A model generated the notes under the pieces. That model did not search any database, was not told the origin of the DNA, and saw only the letters and a program-made list of their open reading frames with translations. Both the position numbers and the translations under genes were made by a program. From contig NC_091138.1 of NCBI RefSeq assembly GCF_041381155.1, positions 17,237,255-17,301,254 of the forward strand: DNA of 64,000 nucleotides. The letters are read 5' to 3'. Source of the DNA: Argopecten irradians (lineage: Eukaryota; Mollusca; Bivalvia; Pectinida; Pectinidae). Below, piece by piece: positions 58,901 through 64,000 of this stretch (the first letter of the stretch is position 1; every line of letters starts with the position of its first letter).

Positions 58901-61900
58901 GGAGACAGGACATCAGATATGAGTTCGTCCATGATGAGATCAAGGATTTCTACAGCGAAACAGGACCTCAGATATGAGTCCATCCATGATGTGATCAAGG
59001 ATTTCTACAGCGAGACAGGACCTCAGATATGAGTCCATCCATGATGTGATCAAGGATTTCTACAGCGAGACAGGACCTCAGATATGAGTCCATCCATGAT
59101 GTGATCAAGGATTTCCACAGGGAGACAGGACCTCAGATATGAGTCCATCCATGATGTGATCAAGGATTTCTACAGCGAGACAGGACCTCAGATATGAGTC
59201 CATCCATGATGTGATCAAGGATTTCCACAGGAAGACAGGACCTCAAATATGAGTCCATCCATGATGTGATCAAGGATTTCCACAGGGAGACAGGACCTCA
59301 AATATGAGTCCATCCATGATGTGATCAAGGATTTCTACAGCGAGACAGGACTTCAGATATGAGTCCATCCATGATGTGATCAAGGATTTCTACAGCGAGA
59401 CAGGACTTCAGATATGAGTCCATCCATGATGTGATCAAGGATTTCTACAGCGAGACAGGACCTTAAATATGGGTCCATCCATGATGTTATCAAGGATTTC
59501 TACAGCGAGACAGGACCTCAGATATGGGTCCATCCATGATGTGATCAAGGATTTCTACAGCGAGACAGGACCTCAAATATGAGTCGGTCCATGATGTGAT
59601 CAAGGATTTCTACAGCGAGACACATCTCAGATATGGGTCCATCCATGATGTGAACAAGGATTTCTACAGCGAGACAGGACCTCATATATGGGTCCATCCA
59701 TGATGTGATCAAGGATTTCAACAGCGAAACAGGACCTCAGATATGAGTCCGTCCATGATGTGATCAAGGATTTCTACAGCGAGACAGGACCTCAAATATG
59801 AGTCGGTCCATGATGTAATCAAGGATTTCTACAGCGAGACAGGACATCAGATATGAGTTCGTCCATAATGTGATCAAGGATTTCCACAGGGAGACAGGAA
59901 ATCAGATATGAGTTCATCCATGATGAGATCAAGGATTTCTACAGCGAGACAGGACATCAGATATGAGTTCGTCCATGATGTGATCAAGGATTTCCACAAG
60001 GAGACAGGACATCAGATATGAGTTCGTCCATGATGATATGAAGGATTTCTACAGCGAGACAGGACCTCAAATATGAGTCGGTCCATGATGTGATCAAGGA
60101 TTTCTACAGCGAGACAGGACCTCAGGTATGAGTCCATCCATAATGTGATTGATCAAAGATTTTTACGTCGAGACAGGGCCTCATTTATTTCTCACCAGTT
60201 TCTCATCAGTTTAATCTAGTTTTGAAAATGTTCAAGTTATCAACATTGACCACATCAACAGGGAGAGGATCTCCAATATCCTGCTACTGAAATCATTCCT
60301 GGCTGTATTGAGACGAAAAGACTTTTTGTAGAGTTGTTGTTTGTGACCTCTTGTACCTCATTGGAGTACACATGTTAACACTGGTAACAATGTCGATTTT
60401 GTTGATTATCATAAAAGTCTCCACCATATCAGCCCTCAGTCTTCTATACTCGAGTGTTGGGATACCCAAGGTCTTTAATCAGTCAGGATAGGGGAGATCT
60501 TTAAGGTTAACAAGTCTTTTTGTACCTCTTCGTTGGACGTTTTCTATGGTTTTTATATCTTTTTTTTCCAGGGGGACCAAACAACAGAACCGTATTCCAA
60601 ATGAAGTCTTATATAGGGTTTTAAAGGTTTGGTTGTCAAGATATGTGAATGTTTTGAAAATGATTTGGTTTCCCTTTGATGTAGCTTTATTGACTTGAAA
60701 ATTTCAAGGTGTTATCCATTGTAACTCCCAGGTCTTTCTCACTGTTAGTTTTCCCAAGCTGGATTCTGTAGTTGTCTTCTTTATACTGTACTGTCTGTTA
60801 ATAGCGATATTACCAATTTCCAAATGTTTGCACTTTTCTTTATTTAGCTTCATTAAACAGATGTCAATCTAATCGGAAATTCCATCAATATTTTTCAGAA
60901 GCTCTTCCAGTCCTGTAGGGTGCTGATTTTCGAATACAATTTGGTATCATCCGCAAATAAATTGGCAACACAATTCACAACCTCTGGGATGTCGTTGATG
61001 AATTAGAAATAGTATGGGCCCGAGTACACTTCCTTGAGGTACACCGCTCTTTACTTTTTTGGTTTTGGAGCTTGTTCCATTTATAATTACCTTTTGTTGT
61101 AGTCACGATAGAAATTGATGCATCTTTGATAGAATTTTGCCTCCAATTCCATAGGATTTAAATTTATGTATGAAGAGTCTATGTGAAACTTTGTCCAAGG
61201 CCTTGCTAAAGTCCAAATAAATTGCGTCTATGTTGTTGTTGTTGTCAAGTGCCTGTGTTCAGTGTTCTAGTGACTCAAGTAGCTGTGTTATGAGTCCATT
61301 CATGATGTGATCAAGGATTCTTACAACGAGACAGGACCTCAGATATGGGTCCGTCCATGATGTGATCAAGGATTTATACAGCGAGATGGGACCTCAGATA
61401 TGAGTCCATCCATGATGTGATCAAGGATTTCTACAGCGAGACAGGACCTCAGATATGAGTCCATCCATGATGTGATCAAGGATTTCCACAGGGAGACAGG
61501 ACCTCAGATATGAGTCCATCCATGTGATCAAGGATTTCCACAGGGAGACAGGACCTCAGATATGAGTCCATCCATGATGTGATCAAGGATTTCTACAGCG
61601 AGACAGGACTTCAGATATGAGTCCATCCATGATGTGATCAAGGATTTCTACAGCGAGACAGGACCTCAAATATGAGTCGGTCCATGATGTGATCAAGGAT
61701 TTCTACAGCGAGACAGGACTTCAGTCCGCCCATGTATTGGTCAGGGAAATAGTAGCGTATCCAGTTTGTCATGAAAATAAACTTTGTCGTTCACGTGTTG
61801 ATCAGCGATTCTTCTAGGACGTAGATCACAAAATATGAGCCCGCTGATATTTTGATCAAGGTTCCTGATCATATCTTCATTGCAACCAAGGATTTGTAAG

Positions 61901-63271
61901 GCGTGTTCTGGTCCTAAGTTTAACCCTTCCATGTTATGACTCACGTATCCATGTAACCATCATGAACACAACTTGATCTATTCTATATAAATGGCTGTAA
62001 ACATGTCAGTAGATATCAATAATTAGATACGTTACACGTCCTGATAATAACAATGGTCTGCCCCCGTCACATTGAGCAACACAAATCTATGGTACCGACA
62101 AGCGATCATTAATTATATTACTGGCGATAATGATTTCTGGTAAAATATCATCATTAATTGTTTTTTTAGAATTTCACTTTTCAATGATGGACCATCACCC
62201 ACTTAATTTATTAGACGCACATATAATTTATGGTCTAGTAAAAATAATAAAAACTCGATAAATCTATGTTACAGTTTGACGACATGTTCTCGATTGGGCC
62301 GCTGTCGGAGACGTATCACACCACCCTTATCCACGGCTTCAGGTATGTCACGGCGGTCTTTATCAACACCTTATTTATTACACACTGTCTGTGTATCACT
62401 CTTAATATTAATCCCATACATGATTTAACCTGTTCAAGCAGATGATATAGGCAAAAATATCGTAAATGTTAGAAACCTGCGTTTTAATATTTTCTGATGC
62501 ATTCTTTTAATGTGTGGCTTCGATTAAAAACAAGTCGTTTTGGTTTTATGCAAATTCTGAAGGGCAGAACTGATCTGTCATCAAAGTGATTGAATAAATG
62601 TATATTACATTTATATAGATACATTGATATTTAATGCTAGGAGATAACGAAAGGGGTAAATGATATCAGATCAGGGGATAGTAGGACCGATATCAGTGAT
62701 ATCTCACTAGGAAAGGGCATTCTAACACGGGATGACATATATGAGAGTATAATAACTTCTGCATGTGTAGTAAAGAGATCTGTGATATTCCGGGGGTAGG
62801 ATAGAATTCAGTGGTATCCCGGGTGTAAAAGGGAAATGGATGGTACGGTTGGGATTAGTGATATCCCTTAGTAGAATAGAAAGCTAGGGATTAGTGATTT
62901 TCAAAGGAGTATGGATTAATGTTATTATTTTCGGGTTAAATAAAGGAACCATTCATAAAATCTATAGACACTGCTTGGTGTCAAAGCTATTGGTCCATTT
63001 TTCATATATTTTGAAAATGATACACAATGGCAATTGACATAAAGATATGAAGAAAAGAACATAAAATCTTAAACTTTGGACTGTGATATTATGGATATTT
63101 GCTGTAGGGAGGGCAGTATTGTGGTGACTTTCTCCATGGTCCTCAGTGCCAATGGTACTAACACTACCGTCACTATGGACGACGACACGGTCACTCAATT
63201 ACTTCTCGACGCCATCACCAATACAACCATCGGTAACTTCACCGTGGACGCCAACAAGACATCCATCGTAG
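52896..63271 (+). CDS. SEA-domain secreted or membrane protein, 5' four exons
   Basis: Coding joins are 52,896-52,947, 53,353-53,696, 62,275-62,342 and 63,108-63,271; all introns are GT-AG and phases (1, 0, 2, 1) agree. This gives 209 codons in the window and continues beyond it. A putative signal peptide (MLKILIRLAISSAFLQT) is followed by an acidic region and a furin-type site RHRSRR (about residues 89-94). A SEA domain starts near residue 130 (LDLQNFLLEW, MFSIGPLSETY, FREGSIVVTFSMVL), with several N-glycosylation sites (NGT, NTT, NKT). SEA domains occur in mucins and other extracellular proteins and often self-cleave. No full GSVVV-type cleavage loop is seen. The ligand and full architecture are unknown. 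Confidence 0.75.
53353..53696 (+). CDS. SEA-domain gene, exon 2
   Basis: Acceptor TTCTTTTTCAG, donor GGGTAAGT. Encodes the acidic DESASEEESVEN region, the furin-like RHRSRR site and the start of the SEA domain up to FLLEW. Confidence 0.8.
54417..54498. mobile_element. 82-bp hAT-like MITE
   Basis: Perfect termini CACAGGGACCTGGCA and TGCCAGGTCCCTGTG with partly complementary A/T-rich interior. Flanked by perfect 8-bp repeats TCTCCGCA at 54,409-54,416 and 54,499-54,506. An 8-bp duplication and the CAGGG-like end fit hAT. Confidence 0.85.
55363..56374. mobile_element. TTAA-bounded non-autonomous element
   Basis: Both ends read TTAAGGATGTA when viewed inward, followed by TTCTTCTGAGG on the left and CACCTCTGAGA on the right. 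A TTAA target is typical of piggyBac and Kolobok. The 1.0-kb body is AT-rich and non-coding. Confidence 0.55.
56469..61725 (+). repeat. 55-bp satellite array
   Basis: About 68 units at 56,469-60,183 and about 8 at 61,287-61,725, divided by a LINE. The unit runs GAGACAGGACCTCAGATATG, AGTCCATCCATGATGTGATC, AAGGATTTCTACAGC. 55 is not a multiple of three and no long frame exists. Variants such as CTTAAATATGGG recur at 58,636 and 59,461, exactly 825 bp (15 units) apart, indicating higher-order duplication. Confidence 0.95.
60184..61286 (-). pseudogene. CR1/Jockey-like LINE reverse-transcriptase fragment inside the satellite
   Basis: Minus strand reads LDNNNNIDAIYLDFSKALDK, then KVKSGVPQGSVLGPILFLI, a frameshift, and INDIPEVVNCVANLFADD with the catalytic FADD box (about 60,945). 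C-terminal parts match the fragments at 4,575 and 41,735. 5'-truncated, several stops and frameshifts. The 3' end carries the CTGATGAGAAA motif. Removing it restores one intact satellite unit (CCTCA joined to GTTATGAG). Confidence 0.85.
62275..62342 (+). CDS. SEA-domain gene, exon 3
   Basis: 68 bases after ATGTTACAG: FDDMFSIGPLSETYHTTLIH then GF and two bases of an Arg codon, donor GTATGT in phase 2. Central part of the SEA fold. Confidence 0.75.
62343..63107 (+). other. Intron 3 of the SEA-domain gene
   Basis: 765 bp. Between 62,640 and 62,920 a loose, degenerate motif around GATATC and GGGGATAGTAG recurs several times. Nothing else recognised. Confidence 0.5.
63108..63271 (+). CDS. SEA-domain gene, exon 4
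   Basis: Acceptor TTTGCTGTAG completes the Arg codon, then EGSIVVTFSMVLSANGTNTT onward to TVDANKTSIV and a GTAAGT donor in phase 1. Second half of the SEA domain, rich in N-glycosylation sites. Confidence 0.8.
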
Positions 63272-63340
63272 GTAAGTACTACCCCACATTTACCCTCAAA
63301 TCAACCTTCATATATATTTAACTTAAGGGTATTAAGTGAC

Positions 63341-63706
63341 CTTGAAGATGCTCCACCGCTGACAAATGGTATTTTTCACTATAAAAAACAGGAACAGACG
63401 ATTAAATATTTTTCTTCAGTTACAAAAGTTACTTACTTTACACCATTACCACCATTGAAAAATTTTGAGCTTCTAATTTTACTTCATGTTAAAAATATGA
63501 AAAATAATTAATTGCATCCCGAAAAAATTCCGTGTAGCGATATCCTATATGGAAGAAAGTACTGATTGCGCAAGCATCAAAGGCGAAATAAAGCACTTTA
63601 TATTATTTTTTTGTGTTAATTAGACATATATATCCATGATCAAACACCAATTATTTTAAACTAATGAATATCATTTATGCTTTGTCGGCGGTGGAGCATC
63701 TTTAAG
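63341..63706. mobile_element. GATGCTCCACCGC-TIR MITE, compact 366-bp copy
   Basis: Ends CTTGAAGATGCTCCACCGC and GCGGTGGAGCATCTTTAAG, which are inverted repeats. The body is the reverse complement of 5,880-6,060 and 43,140-43,300. Non-coding, within the intron following exon 4 of the SEA-domain gene. No clear target duplication. Confidence 0.8.
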
Positions 63707-64000
63707 ATACTGAGGTGAATATCCTCTTAATTATATCCTGTCCATTATTCTCTAATAGACATACAGTACTTAGTAAATACACCCAAATACAAAATGTACG
63801 CTGTAGTATTGAAAAATGCACAAAAATAGTCTAATACTCTGTAGTAAGTACTTTCACCTGTAGTATGGTGATACCCTCACATTGACTGTCGTAAGTGTCC
63901 CTGAAATGTACTGTAGTATACCCTGAAATATCTTAAAATATTCTGTTGTAAATGCTGTTGTGAGCATCCCCGCATGTATTACATCAAATATACTCCAACG
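63707..64000. other. Intronic sequence to window end
   Basis: Repeated short CTGTAGTA-type words (63,800-63,960) give a weak local periodicity. No exon seen. Confidence 0.35.

Larger units (their letters stand above)
53697..62274 (+). other. 8.6-kb intron 2 of the SEA-domain gene
   Basis: Holds an 82-bp hAT-like MITE, a TTAA-bounded element, a 55-bp satellite with an inserted LINE, and otherwise AT-rich sequence (53,697-54,408, 54,507-55,362, 61,726-62,274) in which nothing else was recognised. Confidence 0.7.

Noticed and set aside
56469..61725. CRISPR array
   Set aside because: The tandem units are contiguous with no unique spacers and the genome is eukaryotic; the same applies to the 21-bp arrays.
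61741..61944. A 67-codon minus-strand frame after the satellite
   Set aside because: No recognised domain; it lies within the SEA-gene intron. Kept only as unannotated sequence.

Overview
The window is AT-rich, intron-bearing, repeat-laden animal DNA. The multi-exon HSPA12-type Hsp70 gene, a KIAA1958/ZMYM-like (DUF3504) tyrosine-recombinase gene, a Tc1 element, CR1/Jockey-like LINE fragments and many small palindromic elements fit a bivalve mollusc best. That assignment is an inference, because no rRNA or mitochondrial marker is present. Every splice site and reading frame below was worked out by eye.

Layout. (1) 1-12,099 and 37,299-49,839 are two direct-orientation copies of one ~12.5 kb segment. 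Each has ~6.9 kb of flank (old MITEs, a LINE fragment, an orphan first-exon candidate) followed by a 5.2-5.7 kb foldback-type element. The inverted arms of that element are arrays of a 21-bp minisatellite. (2) 12,100-37,298 lies between the copies. It holds palindrome/CRE repeat modules, a decayed Tc1 transposon (16.8-18.3 kb), an LTR-like repeat pair, a four-exon HSPA12-like gene on the minus strand (28.7 to 21.4 kb) with one in-frame TAA, a divergently placed truncated DUF3504 gene (29.2-30.4 kb), and a relic of the foldback interior (31.0-32.5 kb) carrying two nested MITEs. (3) 49,846-64,000 carries the 5' half of a secreted or membrane SEA-domain gene on the plus strand (exons at 52.9, 53.4, 62.3 and 63.1 kb). 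Its 8.6-kb second intron contains a ~4-kb satellite of 55-bp units interrupted by a LINE, an 82-bp hAT-like MITE and a TTAA-bounded element.

Only three loci look like protein-coding genes: HSPA12-like, DUF3504 and SEA-domain. They show no functional link. The strongest story is the mobile DNA. The foldback element has a matching 6-bp flank in copy 2 but not in copy 1, which places the edge of the duplication exactly at its right terminus. The two copies also act as natural empty-site controls, and they show that a 26-bp palindrome inserted with a 7-bp target duplication. Copy 1 carries many single-base indels relative to copy 2, mixed with near-identical patches, so uneven assembly polishing or a false duplication must be excluded before the duplication is interpreted biologically.
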